Assembly (NCBI GenBank): GCA_000721275.1
Contig: JOFO01000027.1
Coordinates: 17,797 to 81,796, forward strand
Length of the DNA stretch: 64,000 bases
From: Microtetraspora glauca
GTDB lineage: Bacteria; Actinomycetota; Actinomycetes; Streptomycetales; Streptomycetaceae
Reading direction: 5' to 3'
The notes beneath the pieces are model-generated. The model ran no database searches, was not told where the DNA came from, and was given only the letters and a program-made list of their open reading frames with translations. Positions 51,325-60,503 of this stretch are shown one piece after another (within the stretch, counting starts at the first letter, position 1; the number at the start of each line of letters is the position of its first letter). The translations under genes and the position numbers were made by a program.

Positions 51325-51723
51325 CTACTCCTGTCCGAGCGGTCGGAGCTCGTATTTGGGGTTGAAGAGGACCCGCCGGCCGTGGCTCATGGCGATCCGG
51401 CCGGAGGCGATCAGCTTGCGGCCGGGCTCGATGCCCACGATGGAGCGGCGGCCCAGCCAGACGACGTCGAGCGGCGCGGTGCCGTCGAAGAGCTCGGCCT
51501 CCAGGGCGGGGACACCGGCCCGGGGGCGCAGTGTGACCGTGCGCAAGGTACCAGTGACCTTGACGATCTGGCGGTCGGAACAGTCCGAGATCCGCGTGCA
51601 GCCCGAGGCCGCCGTGTCCTCCTGGAGCTCCTCCGACTCCAGGTCCTCCGGGGAGGAGGAGAGCCGGTCGAGCATCCGGCGGAACCGGCCTGCCGGCTTG
51701 TCGGTACGGGGTGCAGCACTCAT
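51325..51723 (-). CDS. OB-fold nucleic-acid-binding domain protein
   Basis: A 132-residue protein with an OB fold in its second half (KVTGTLRTVTLRPRAGVPALEAELFDGTAPLDVVWLGRRSIVGIEPGRKLIASG). The N-terminal part is helical and acidic. It is conserved in actinomycetes without a proven role and is first in an operon with DUF3159. Confidence 0.85.
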   Translation of the reverse strand: MSAAPRTDKPAGRFRRMLDRLSSSPEDLESEELQEDTAASGCTRISDCSDRQIVKVTGTLRTVTLRPRAGVPALEAELFDGTAPLDVVWLGRRSIVGIEPGRKLIASGRIAMSHGRRVLFNPKYELRPLGQE

Positions 51724-51768
51724 ACCTGAAAGCGTACCGGCCGGGGCTCCGGCGGGAAGATGCCCGTA

Positions 51769-52455
51769 TCACCGTTCGAAGCGGTACCCCATGCCCGGTT
51801 CGGTGACGAAGTGGCGGGGGTGCGAGGGGTCGGCCTCCAGTTTGCGGCGCAGCTGGGCCATGTAGACCCGGAGGTAGTTGGTCTCGGTGCCGTACGAGGG
51901 CCCCCAGACCTCCTGGAGGAGCTGCTTCTGGCTGACGAGCCGGCCGCTGTTGCGGACCAGGACCTCCAGGAGGTGCCACTCGGTGGGGGTGAGCCGGACG
52001 TCGCGCCCGTCGCGGTGGACCTTCTTGGCGGCGAGGTCGACGGTGAAGCCCTCGGTCTCGACCACGACGACGCCGTCCTCGGCGCCGCCGACGGGTTCGG
52101 CGCGGCGGACGGCGGCGCGCAGCCGGGCGAGGAGTTCGTCCATGCCGAACGGCTTGGTGACGTAGTCGTCGGCGCCGGCGTCGAGCGCCTCGACCTTCTC
52201 GTCGGAGGTGTGCCGGGCGGAGAGGACGATGATCGGGACCCGGGTCCAGCCGCGGAGCCCCTTGATGACGTCGACGCCGTCGAGGTCGGGCAGGCCGAGG
52301 TCGAGGACGACGACGTCGGGGTGGCGTTCGGCGGCGAGCCGGAGGGCGGTGGCGCCGTCGGGCGCGGAGTCGACCTCGTACTTCCGTGCCTTGAGGTTGA
52401 TCACCAGGGCGCGGACGATCTGCGGCTCGTCGTCGACCACGAGGACCCGGGTCAT
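51769..52455 (-). CDS. kdpE: KdpE-type response regulator
   Basis: A 228-residue OmpR-type regulator. The receiver has acidic pair DDE, phospho-acceptor in VVLDLGLPDLDG, and Lys in VTKPFG; the winged helix ends in TEPGMGYRFER. It follows the KdpD gene after 91 bp. KdpDE normally senses potassium limitation and activates kdpFABC, but those genes are not in this window. Confidence 0.93.
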   Translation of the reverse strand: MTRVLVVDDEPQIVRALVINLKARKYEVDSAPDGATALRLAAERHPDVVVLDLGLPDLDGVDVIKGLRGWTRVPIIVLSARHTSDEKVEALDAGADDYVTKPFGMDELLARLRAAVRRAEPVGGAEDGVVVVETEGFTVDLAAKKVHRDGRDVRLTPTEWHLLEVLVRNSGRLVSQKQLLQEVWGPSYGTETNYLRVYMAQLRRKLEADPSHPRHFVTEPGMGYRFER

Positions 52456-52546
52456 GTCGGAGGGCCTTCCTTCTGCTGTGCGGGTGTACGGGGGTGGGTA
52501 CGGGAGCGGGTTCGGGTACGCGGGCGGGGCCGGGCGCGGCCCGGGA

Positions 52547-55093
52547 TCAGGTCACCGCCCCGGCGGGCAGCTCGGCCGGGGGTCCCGGCGGGGCGCCGCC
52601 GGCGGCGCGGAGGGTGAGGACCATGGTGAGGCCGCCGCCGGGGGTGTCCTCGGCGCTGAGGGTGCCGCCCATGGCCTCCACGAAGCCGCGGGCGACGGCG
52701 AGGCCGAGGCCGACGCCGGAGCCGCGCGGGGCGTCGCCGAAGCGCTGGAAGGGCTCGAAGATGCCGTCCTTGGAGGCGTCGGGGACGCCGGGGCCGCGGT
52801 CGACCACGCGGAGTTCGACGCGGTCGCCGAGGACGCTGGCCCCGACGGCGACGGGCACGCCGTCCGGGCTGTACTTGACGGCGTTCTCGACGATGTTGGC
52901 GACGGCCCGTTCCAGGAGGCCCTTGTCGACCTCGACCATGGGCAGGGATTCGGGGATGTCGGCCTCGGCGCTGCCGTCGGGGACGCCTCCGAGGGCCATG
53001 GGGACGACCTCGTCGAGGTCGACGGCGCGGATCAGCGGGGTGACCGTGCCGGTCTGGAGGCGGGACATGTCGAGGAGGTTGCCGACGAGGTGGTCGAGGC
53101 GGTCGGCGCCGGCCTCGATGCCTTCGAGGAGTTCGGCCCGGTCCTCGTCGGACCACTCGACGTCGTCGGAGCGCAGCGACGACACCGACGCCTTGATGCC
53201 GGCGAGCGGGGTCCGCAGGTCGTGGCTGACGGCGGCGAGCAGCGAGGTCCGGATCTTGTTGCCCTCGGCGAGCTTGCGGGCCTCCTCCGCCTCGCCGACC
53301 AGCCGCTGCCGGTCGAGGACCACGGCCGCCTGGGCGGCGAAGGCGCCGAGCACCCGGCGGTCCTCGGCGGGCAGCACCCGGCCGGTGAGGGCGAGCGCGA
53401 GGTGGTCGCCGACCGGCATGTCGACGTCGGCGTCCTCGGGGCGGGCGGCGGGGTGGGGGCCGACGGCCGCGGCCCGGTTCCACGGCTCGGCGCCGTCGGC
53501 CCGTTCGAGGAGGGCGACGGACTCCATGGAGAAGGTCTCGCGGACCCGTTCCAGGAGGGCGTCGAGGCTGGTCTCGCCGCGCAGCACGCTGCCGGCGAGG
53601 TAGGACAGCACCTCGGACTCGGCGCGCAGCCGGGCCGCCTGGTGGGTGCGCCGGGCGGCCAGGTCGACGACGGAGGCGACGGCCATGGCGACGCCGAAGA
53701 AGACCGCGATGGCGACGATGTTCAGCGGGTCGGCGATCGTGATCCGGTGGATCGGCGGGGTGAAGAACCAGTTGAGCAGCAGCGAGCCGACGGCCGCCGA
53801 GGCGAGCGCCGGCAGGAAGCCGCCGAGCAGCGCCGCGCCGACGGTGAGCGCCAGGAAGAGCAGCATGTCGTTGGCGAGGCCGAGGTCGGCGTCGGTGTGG
53901 GTGAGCAGCAGGGCGAGCGCGAAGGGGGCGGCGACGCCGACGAGCCAGCCGCCGAGGATCCGGGAGCGGCCGAGGCGGGCGCCGCGGGCGACCGGGAGGC
54001 CGCGGCCCTTGGCGACCTCGCCGTGGGTGACGATGTGGACGTCGAGGTCGGGGCCGGAGTCGCGGGCGACGGTCTGGCCGACGCCGGGGCCGAGGACGTA
54101 CTGCCAGGCGCGGCGGCGGCTGGAGCCGAGGACGATCTGGGTGGCGTTGACCCCGCGGGCGAACTCCAGGAGGGCGGTCGGTATGTCGTCGCCGATGACG
54201 TGGTGGAAGGTGCCGCCGAGGTCCTCGACGAGGGTGCGCTGGACGGCCAGCTCCTTGGGCGAGGCGGCGGTGAGGCCGTCGCTGCGGGCGATGTAGACGG
54301 CGAGGACCTCGCCGCCGGCGCCCTTCTCGGCGAGCCGGGTGGCGCGGCGTATCAGGGTGCGTCCCTCGGGGCCGCCGGTGAGGCCGACGACGATCCGCTC
54401 GCGGGCCTGCCAGGTGGAGCGGATGTTGTGCTCGCCGCGGTAGCGGCGCAGGTACTCGTCGACCCGGTCGGCGGTCCACAGCAGGGCCAGCTCGCGGAGG
54501 GCGGTGAGGTTGCCGGGGCGGAAGTAGTTGGAGAGGGCGGCGTCGACCTTGTCGGGGGTGTAGACGTTGCCGTGGGCCATGCGGCGGCGCAGGGCCTCGG
54601 GCGACATGTCGACCAGTTCGATCTGGTCGGCGCGGCGGACGATCTCGTCGGGGACGGTCTCCTGCTGCCGGACGCCGGTGATGGCCTCGACGACGTCGCC
54701 GAGGGATTCGAGGTGCTGGATGTTGACGGTGGAGACGACGTCGATGCCGGCGGCGAGAAGTTCGGCGACGTCCTGCCAGCGCTTGGGGTTCCGGGAGCCG
54801 GGGACGTTGGTGTGGGCGAGTTCGTCGACGAGGGCGACGGCGGGGCGGCGGGCGAGGACGGCGTCGACGTCCATCTCGGTGAAGGACGTGCCCCGGTACT
54901 CGACGGTGCGGCGCGGGACCGTCTCCAGGCCGTGCAGCAGCACCTCGGTGCGCGGCCGGCCGTGGTGCTCCACGAACCCGACGACGCAGTCGGTGCCGCG
55001 CTCCACCCGGCGATGGGCCTCGGCGAGCATCGCGTACGTCTTGCCGACGCCCGGTGCCGCGCCGAGATAGATCCGAAGCGTGCCACGTCCCAT
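52547..55093 (-). CDS. kdpD: KdpD-type sensor histidine kinase
   Basis: An 848-residue sensor. The N-terminal KdpD domain has Walker-type GAAPGVGKTYA (residues 11-21) and DELAHTNVPGS. A universal-stress domain lies at about 235-360, four membrane segments at about 385-480, then GAF, HisKA (AAVSHDLRTPLAGIK) and HATPase (NIVENAVKYS, GPGVPDA, GSGVGLGLAV). All key residues are present. It is a core Streptomyces gene. Confidence 0.94.
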   Translation of the reverse strand: MGRGTLRIYLGAAPGVGKTYAMLAEAHRRVERGTDCVVGFVEHHGRPRTEVLLHGLETVPRRTVEYRGTSFTEMDVDAVLARRPAVALVDELAHTNVPGSRNPKRWQDVAELLAAGIDVVSTVNIQHLESLGDVVEAITGVRQQETVPDEIVRRADQIELVDMSPEALRRRMAHGNVYTPDKVDAALSNYFRPGNLTALRELALLWTADRVDEYLRRYRGEHNIRSTWQARERIVVGLTGGPEGRTLIRRATRLAEKGAGGEVLAVYIARSDGLTAASPKELAVQRTLVEDLGGTFHHVIGDDIPTALLEFARGVNATQIVLGSSRRRAWQYVLGPGVGQTVARDSGPDLDVHIVTHGEVAKGRGLPVARGARLGRSRILGGWLVGVAAPFALALLLTHTDADLGLANDMLLFLALTVGAALLGGFLPALASAAVGSLLLNWFFTPPIHRITIADPLNIVAIAVFFGVAMAVASVVDLAARRTHQAARLRAESEVLSYLAGSVLRGETSLDALLERVRETFSMESVALLERADGAEPWNRAAAVGPHPAARPEDADVDMPVGDHLALALTGRVLPAEDRRVLGAFAAQAAVVLDRQRLVGEAEEARKLAEGNKIRTSLLAAVSHDLRTPLAGIKASVSSLRSDDVEWSDEDRAELLEGIEAGADRLDHLVGNLLDMSRLQTGTVTPLIRAVDLDEVVPMALGGVPDGSAEADIPESLPMVEVDKGLLERAVANIVENAVKYSPDGVPVAVGASVLGDRVELRVVDRGPGVPDASKDGIFEPFQRFGDAPRGSGVGLGLAVARGFVEAMGGTLSAEDTPGGGLTMVLTLRAAGGAPPGPPAELPAGAVT

Positions 55094-55209
55094 GGACCGA
55101 CCATACGTCCGGCTGATCGGACATTCCGCACCCGGAGGAACACCCGTGGTGGTATTGACGTGATCCTGACGCCCGCCCGGGTCCCGCGGTCCGCCGCCGG
55201 GCGGGCCGG

Positions 55210-55938
55210 TCAGGCCTCGACTATCTCGCCGTCGCGGAGTTCGAGGACGCGGTCCGCGAGGCCGAGGAGCTGGTGGTCGTGGGTGGCGACGAGGGCCGTG
55301 CAGCCCTCGCTGCGGACGACGGCCCGGAGCAGTTCCATGACGGCGAGGCCGGTCTCGGCGTCGAGCTGGCCGGTCGGCTCGTCGGCGATGAGGAGGGCCG
55401 GCCGGTTGGCGAGGGCGCGGGCGATGGCGACCCGCTGCTGCTGGCCGCCGGACAGCTCGCCGGGGCGCTGGTTGGCGTGGTCGGCGAGGCCGACGAGGGC
55501 CAGGAGCAGGGCGACCCGCTCCTCCCGCTCGGCGGGGTCCGCGGCGCGCAGCCGCAGCGGGACGCCGACGTTCTCGGCGGCGGAGAGGATGGGCAGCAGG
55601 CCGAAGGACTGGAAGATGAAGCCGATCCGGTCCCGGCGCAGCGCCAGCAGGCCCTCCTCGCCGAGGGTGGAGAGGTCGGTGCCGTCGATGACGATCCGGC
55701 CGCCGTCGGCGCTGTCGAGGCCGCCGACGAGGTTGAGGAGCGTGGTCTTGCCGGAGCCGGAGCGCCCCTTGAGGGCGACGAGCTCACCGCGGGAGACGTC
55801 GAAGGAGACACCCTTGAGGGCGTGGACGGCGGCCTCGCCCTCGCCGAAGGTGCGGCGCAGCCCCTCCACCCGGATCATCGGCCCCCCGGCCGGGTCCTCC
55901 GCCACGGCCGTCGCGGACCGCGTGCTGTTCTCGCTCAC
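55210..55938 (-). CDS. LolD/MacB-type ABC transporter ATPase
   Basis: A 242-residue ATPase: Walker A GRSGSGKTT, signature LSGGQQQR, Walker B LLIADEPTGQLD, H-loop ATHDHQLL. An N-terminal 20-residue tail comes from the GTG at 55938, where GGGGGAG is the ribosome site; ATG at about 55878 (MIRVEG) is the alternative. No permease gene of the FtsX/MacB type is adjacent. Confidence 0.88.
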   Translation of the reverse strand: MSENSTRSATAVAEDPAGGPMIRVEGLRRTFGEGEAAVHALKGVSFDVSRGELVALKGRSGSGKTTLLNLVGGLDSADGGRIVIDGTDLSTLGEEGLLALRRDRIGFIFQSFGLLPILSAAENVGVPLRLRAADPAEREERVALLLALVGLADHANQRPGELSGGQQQRVAIARALANRPALLIADEPTGQLDAETGLAVMELLRAVVRSEGCTALVATHDHQLLGLADRVLELRDGEIVEA

Positions 55939-56073
55939 CTTGCGCTCCCCCTCCTCGAACACCTGCGCAGACCAGTATGGTCGGCCGCCGCGCCCGGGAC
56001 CAGGGTCCGGAACCCTGAGCGGACCCCGGTCTTCGGACGCCGCTCCCCCGTGACCGGACGCCCCTCCCGTAGG

Positions 56074-56184
56074 GGAGCCCCGCAGGGGAGGTACGGGCCG
56101 GCCGCCCCTGCGGGGCTCCGCCGGTCCCTGAACCGCCGGTGGGCCGCCGTCCGTACGGTGTGCGTACGGGCGGCGGCCCACCGG
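56074..56184. terminator. Two hairpins downstream of DUF3710
   Basis: GGAGCCCCGCAGGGG with its complement (56074-56119, 15-bp arms) is followed by a 22-bp stem at 56136-56184 with one G-U pair and a 5-nt loop. The second is 20 bp after the DUF3710 stop and is its terminator. The first may be an extra stop or a repeat. Confidence 0.75.
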
Positions 56185-56204
56185 ACCGGGGCTCGCGGGG
56201 TGCG

Positions 56205-56972
56205 TCAGCGGATCTCGGAGATCTCCGGGCCGCGCTGGAGCTGGCCCATGCCGCCGGAGAAGCGGGACCCGGCCTGCTCCTCCTGCTGCACGCCGTCCGG
56301 CACCATCTGGGCGTCGTTGGGCAGCTTGAGGACGAGCGGGTCGCGCGGGGCCATCGGGCCCTCGCCGCGGTTGACCACGGTGTCCCGGACGATCTGCTCC
56401 AGCAGGCCGGCGGCCTCGGGCTGGACCGCGCCCTGGCCGGAGATGACGCCGCGCAGGAACCAGCGCGGGCCGTCGACGCCGACGAAGCGCACGATCTGCA
56501 CGCCGCGGTTGCCGTCGGGCAGCTGGACGGGGACCTGCGCGCGCAGCTCCCAGCCGAGCGGGCCCTCGACCTCGTCGATGGCGCCGCCCTGCTGGACGAT
56601 GCCGGTGGCGATCTCCTCGCGGACCTCGCCCCAGATGCCTACCTTCTTGGGCGCCGCGAACGCCTGGAGCTGCACGGCGCTGTCGCGCAGCACGATGGTC
56701 GCGGCGACGATCGCGTCGCCCGCCACCTCCACGCGGAGCTCCATGCCCTCGACCCCGGGCACGAAGAGGCCGCCGAGGTCGACGCGGCCCTCCTCGGGCT
56801 TGGCGACCTCGGAGATGTCCCAGGGGCCGTCGGGCCGGGGCGCCGGCGGAAGGTTCACCTTGCGCGGCTGGTCGGCCGCGTCCGCGGCGTCCTCGCCGGC
56901 CACGGCGTCGACGACCTGCTCGGCCTCGCCCGCCTTGCCGGCGGCACCGCTCTTCTTGCGACGTCCGAACAC
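56205..56972 (-). CDS. DUF3710 family protein
   Basis: A 255-residue soluble actinobacterial protein. It begins FGRRKKSG with a charged, Ala-rich N terminus, then a conserved domain (GPWDISEVA, VEGMELRVEV, GVDGPRWFLRGVISG). The GTG at 56972 has GGAAGGA upstream. It directly follows dut, an arrangement conserved in Streptomyces. Its function is unknown. Confidence 0.88.
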   Translation of the reverse strand: MFGRRKKSGAAGKAGEAEQVVDAVAGEDAADAADQPRKVNLPPAPRPDGPWDISEVAKPEEGRVDLGGLFVPGVEGMELRVEVAGDAIVAATIVLRDSAVQLQAFAAPKKVGIWGEVREEIATGIVQQGGAIDEVEGPLGWELRAQVPVQLPDGNRGVQIVRFVGVDGPRWFLRGVISGQGAVQPEAAGLLEQIVRDTVVNRGEGPMAPRDPLVLKLPNDAQMVPDGVQQEEQAGSRFSGGMGQLQRGPEISEIR

Positions 56973-56973
56973 G

Positions 56974-57486
56974 TCACTGTCCTTCCCGGTCGGATACGAC
57001 CGAAGCGTATCGATTCCCACCCGTGGTGCCGTCCACGGCGGCATGGCCGCCGGTGGACCCGAAGCCCCCCTCGGCCCGCGCCGAGCCGGGAAGCTCCGCC
57101 ACCTCGTGGAAGCGCACCTTCTCGACCTGCTGGACGACCAGTTGGGCAATCCGGTCGAACCGTTCGAACCGCACGCTCTCGCGCGGGTCGAGATTGACCA
57201 CGATCACCTTGATCTCTCCACGGTACCCGGCATCCACCGTCCCCGGGGCATTCACGAGCGCGACTCCGCAGCGCGCGGCCAGTCCGGAGCGGGGGTGCAC
57301 GAAGGCGGCGTAGCCGTCCGGGAGGGCGATCGACACGCCGGTGGGCAGCACGGCGCGCTCGCCGGGGGCCAGCGCGGCGGCCTCGGTGGTGACGAGGTCG
57401 GCGCCGGCGTCGCCGGGGTGGCCGTAGGCGGGGATCGGCACGTCCGGGTCGACCCGGCGGATCAGGACGTCGACGGGAGGACGCAT
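56974..57486 (-). CDS. dut: dUTP diphosphatase
   Basis: A 170-residue trimeric dUTPase with its five motifs: HPGDAGADL, HPRSGLAARCG, NAPGTVDAGYRGEI, RFDRIAQLVVQ and RAEGGFGSTGG near the C terminus. It hydrolyses dUTP to dUMP and pyrophosphate. Its ATG overlaps the thioesterase stop and it ends 2 bp before DUF3710, a three-gene operon. Confidence 0.95.
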   Translation of the reverse strand: MRPPVDVLIRRVDPDVPIPAYGHPGDAGADLVTTEAAALAPGERAVLPTGVSIALPDGYAAFVHPRSGLAARCGVALVNAPGTVDAGYRGEIKVIVVNLDPRESVRFERFDRIAQLVVQQVEKVRFHEVAELPGSARAEGGFGSTGGHAAVDGTTGGNRYASVVSDREGQ

Positions 57487-58070
57487 CAGGGGTTCACCTC
57501 GAAGGCGCGGGCGCGCCGGACCTGGTCGGGGTCGGACATGGCGGCCTGGATCTCCTCCGGCCGCCCGTTGTCGATGAAGTGGTCGACCTTGACCTCGACG
57601 AACATGGCGTCGGCCCGGACGGCGACGGGGCCGTCGGGGCCGCCGATGCGGCCGGTGGCGGTCGAGTAGATCTTGCGCCCGTGGACGGCGGTGACCTCGG
57701 CCTGGAGGTGGAGCACGGTGCCGACGGGCACGGGCCGGCGGAAGTCGGTCTCCAGGCGGCCGGTCACGGCGATGACGCGGAGCAGCCAGTTCAGGGAGCC
57801 GAGGGTCTCGTCGAGGGCGGTGGCGAGCACGCCGCCGTGGGCGAGCCCGGGGGCGCCCTGGTGGTCGGGGGTGACGGTGAACTCGGCCGTGACGGTCACG
57901 CCCTCGCCCGCGCGGGCGTCCAGGTGGAGGCCGTGGGGCTGCCCGTCGCCGCACCCGAAGCAGTGGCCGTAGTGCGAGCCGAGCGGCTCGCCGGGGGTGG
58001 GTGCGTCCGGATGGCGGGTCGGCGCCACGGCGTCGGCCGGCGGAGTGAGGGCGGCAGATGTTCCAGTCAC
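57486..58070 (-). CDS. PaaI-family hotdog thioesterase
   Basis: A 194-residue single hotdog domain. YGHCFGCGDGQPHGLHLD lies near residue 35, then HQGAPGLAHGGVLATALDETLG with the catalytic helix, and TDFRRPVPVGTVL. GTG 58070 is the likely start. It probably hydrolyses an acyl-CoA. It is coupled to dut by ATGA. Confidence 0.88.
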   Translation of the reverse strand: MTGTSAALTPPADAVAPTRHPDAPTPGEPLGSHYGHCFGCGDGQPHGLHLDARAGEGVTVTAEFTVTPDHQGAPGLAHGGVLATALDETLGSLNWLLRVIAVTGRLETDFRRPVPVGTVLHLQAEVTAVHGRKIYSTATGRIGGPDGPVAVRADAMFVEVKVDHFIDNGRPEEIQAAMSDPDQVRRARAFEVNP

Positions 58071-58128
58071 AGGCGCAGACCTTACCCGCGCGGCCGGCCG
58101 CGGGGCGCGCCGTGCCAAGCTTGGACGC

Positions 58129-58656
58129 ATGCAGCCTTCCGCATCGAGCCCCGGCCCGACCCCCTCGCCGGGGGCCTCCTCGCCCGTGTCCCCCGCGGCC
58201 TCCGCGGCGCCCCGTTTCGACGAGCGGCTGACCGTGCCCGGTTCGTGGTGGGTGATCGTCGTCCTGCTGGCGCTCTCCGGCGGTCTGATCATGTTCCCGC
58301 TGGGGACGGTGCCGCTGCTGGGCGGTCTGATCGTGGCGGGCGTGGCGGCCGGTGTGGCGGCGTCCTCGTACGGCTCGGCCCGGATCCGCGTGGTGGCCGG
58401 TTCGCTGGTGGCGGGCGAGGCCCGGGTGCCGGTGTCGGCGCTGGGGGCGGTCGAGGTGCTGGACGAGGAGGAGGCGCGCGCCTGGCGCACGCACAAGGCG
58501 GATCCGCGCGCCTTCCTGCTGATGCGCAGCTACGTGCCGCGGGCGGTGCGGATCGTGGTGACGGATCCGGCGGATCCGACGCCGTACCTGTACGTGTCGA
58601 CGCGGGACCCGGAGGGCCTGGCGGCGGCGGTCGAGGCGGTACGGGCGGAGGGCTGA
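58129..58656 (+). CDS. DUF3093-like membrane protein
   Basis: A 175-residue protein with two adjacent membrane segments (about residues 41-58 and 62-80) and a cytoplasmic C-terminal domain (GSLVAGEARVPVSALGAVEVLD, RSYVPRAVRIVVTDPADPTPYLYVSTRDP). It matches the actinobacterial DUF3093 family. It is divergent from the thioesterase gene. Confidence 0.85.
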   Translation: MQPSASSPGPTPSPGASSPVSPAASAAPRFDERLTVPGSWWVIVVLLALSGGLIMFPLGTVPLLGGLIVAGVAAGVAASSYGSARIRVVAGSLVAGEARVPVSALGAVEVLDEEEARAWRTHKADPRAFLLMRSYVPRAVRIVVTDPADPTPYLYVSTRDPEGLAAAVEAVRAEG

Positions 58657-58732
58657 GCCCTACGCCGTACGGGAGTCCGTCCGGACCCGTCCTGGGTCCG
58701 TCCCGGGGCCGCTCCGGGCGGCCCTGGGCGGT

Positions 58733-59797
58733 CTAGAAGCCGAGTTCCTTGGGGTTCTCCGGCTGTTCCAGCGGGGGCAGCGCGTCGAGCCTGTCCCAGG
58801 GGACCTGGCGGGCCCTGAGGTCCTTGCGGATGTGGCCGGCGAGCTTCCTGGTGTCGCGCCGGTTCATGACCGCGCCGACGGCCGCGCCCACCATGAACGG
58901 GGTGAGGTTCGGCAGGTTGCGGACCATGCGCTTCATGATCTGCTGGCGCAGTTCGCGCTTGAGCTGGCCGCCGAGGGCCGCGTTGATCGTCGTGGGCTTC
59001 GTGGGGTCGATGCCCCGTTCCTCGGCCCAGGAGGTCAGGTAGGCGGCGGAGCGCTGGGGCAGCGTGCCGGGCGGGCGCAGTCCGTAGACCTCGTGGAGTT
59101 CGGCGATGAGCTTGAGCTCGATCGCGGCGACGCCGGTGATCTCCGCTGCCAGCTCGGCCGGCATGGCCGGCGGTACGGGGAGCATGGCGGCGGCGCCGAC
59201 GCCCGCGCCGACGGTCGAGCTGGCGTTGGCCGCGCCGAAGACCAGCTTGTCGGCGATCTCCTCGGGGCCGAGCCCGGGGAACTGCTTGCGCAGGGTCGCG
59301 AGGTCGCGTACGGGGACGCGGGGGGCCAGGTCGATGACCCGGTCGGCCAGGTAGGCGATGCCGGCCCTGGCGCCGTCGCCGCTCCGCTTCACGCCCTGTT
59401 TGACGCCCGCCACGCTGCGGCGGACGGCGTCGATGCGCGCGGCGTCGATCCGGACGCGGTCGAGCTGTGCGCGCGCCGGGTTGGCCAGCCGCTTGACGAC
59501 GTCCAGCCTGCCGTGACGGCTCGCGTCACGCTCGTCGGGCGCCTCGGGGTCCGAGGGGCCTTCGGGGTCCCGCTCCGCGGGGAGCGGTGCCTCGCCCGGG
59601 CCGGGGGCGCCGGCAGCTGCGAGCGAGGCCGTGGGGCCTCGCTCGTCGTCCGCCACGCCGAAGGAGGGCAGGGGGGCGGCCTGCTCGGCGTCGGGAGCCT
59701 CCTGGGCGCCTTCTGTCGGGCCTGTGCCGCCCTTGTACGTCCAGGGCTTCAGGGGAAGCCTCGGACGCCGCTTCCGGGACGGTGTGTCGCCTGCCAC
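58733..59797 (-). CDS. Conserved actinobacterial helical protein (unknown)
   Basis: A 354-residue protein. The first 100 residues are disordered and acidic. The rest is helical with Gly/Ala-rich stretches that may insert in membranes (GAGVGAAAMLPVPPAMPAELAAEITGVAAIELKLIAELHEVYGL; FMVGAAVGAVMNRR). There is a weak resemblance to EcsC-type proteins. It is followed upstream by DUF4193 in the conserved core order; function is unknown. Confidence 0.78.
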   Translation of the reverse strand: MAGDTPSRKRRPRLPLKPWTYKGGTGPTEGAQEAPDAEQAAPLPSFGVADDERGPTASLAAAGAPGPGEAPLPAERDPEGPSDPEAPDERDASRHGRLDVVKRLANPARAQLDRVRIDAARIDAVRRSVAGVKQGVKRSGDGARAGIAYLADRVIDLAPRVPVRDLATLRKQFPGLGPEEIADKLVFGAANASSTVGAGVGAAAMLPVPPAMPAELAAEITGVAAIELKLIAELHEVYGLRPPGTLPQRSAAYLTSWAEERGIDPTKPTTINAALGGQLKRELRQQIMKRMVRNLPNLTPFMVGAAVGAVMNRRDTRKLAGHIRKDLRARQVPWDRLDALPPLEQPENPKELGF

Positions 59798-59810
59798 GGC
59801 CGCGCCTGTC

Positions 59811-60107
59811 TCAGTCGCAGTCGCGGCAGATCGGCTGGCCGTTCTTCTCGCGCGCCAGCTGGCTGCGGTGGTGCACGAGGAAGCAGCTCATGCAGGTGAA
59901 CTCGTCGGCCTGCTTGGGCAGGACCCGGACGGCCAGCTCCTCGTTCGAGAGGTCGGCGCCGGGGAGCTCCAGGCCCTCGGCGGCCTCGAACTCGTCGACG
60001 TCGACGGTCGAGGTCGACTTGTCGTTCCGGCGGGCCTTGAGCTCCTCAAGGCTGTCCGAGTCGACGTCGTCGTCGGTCTTGCGTGGGGTGTCGTAATCCG
60101 TTGCCAT
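59811..60107 (-). CDS. DUF4193 zinc-ribbon protein
   Basis: A 98-residue acidic protein with a zinc-ribbon end: CMSCFLVHHRSQLA then CRDCD, giving CxxC pairs at about residues 72-75 and 94-97. The family is near universal in actinomycetes and small. It is co-directional with the 354-residue gene, 13 bp apart. Confidence 0.92.
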   Translation of the reverse strand: MATDYDTPRKTDDDVDSDSLEELKARRNDKSTSTVDVDEFEAAEGLELPGADLSNEELAVRVLPKQADEFTCMSCFLVHHRSQLAREKNGQPICRDCD

Positions 60108-60503
60108 GTCGCTCTCCCCCTCTGGGTCGTTGCGGGTGTCTCAGCGCACGTAACGCGTGAGAGGTCGGACTTGTGCCCGACCTGAGGCGCAGATTTTGCC
60201 TCACATCAAGGTCTGTTACTCAATCGACACCCGTCCCGCGCGCTCAACGAGTGATCGGTACGAGTGGCGATGCGGACCGTACACGGTCCCGGGGGCCGCC
60301 GCGCGCGCCGCCACCCCGTGTACTTTCCGCCCGTCGATGCCCGGGAAACCCGGACTTTTCCGGGTTTTCCCCCGGAATTCACGGTCACGGAGCGCGACCC
60401 GACGGCCACGAACGCTTGTGATCGATCACACATGCGCATCTCGCGACCGGGGTCACGGAATTCCGCTCAAAGCGAACAGTTCGGGCCGGGTCCGGGCAGT
60501 CTG
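60108..60503. other. Regulatory gap upstream of DUF4193 and downstream of cutS
   Basis: This 396-bp gap holds no gene. A hairpin AAACCCGG / CCGGGTTT at 60346-60367, flanked by further CCGGG, lies about 140 bp after the cutS stop and may terminate it. The part next to DUF4193 has an AT-richer stretch (AAGGTCTGTTACTCAATCG at 60210) that could hold the promoter. Confidence 0.5.

Noticed and set aside
52208..56053. Very long plus-strand ORF of 1281 residues opposite kdpD
   Set aside because: It is Asp/Gly/Val-rich low-complexity translation, the usual antisense shadow of GC-rich genes; kdpE, kdpD and the ABC ATPase explain the DNA.
56074..56119. GGAGCCCCGCAGGGG palindrome as a mobile-element end or CRISPR-like repeat
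   Set aside because: Only one pair of arms is present and it sits with another hairpin just after a gene end, so terminators explain it.
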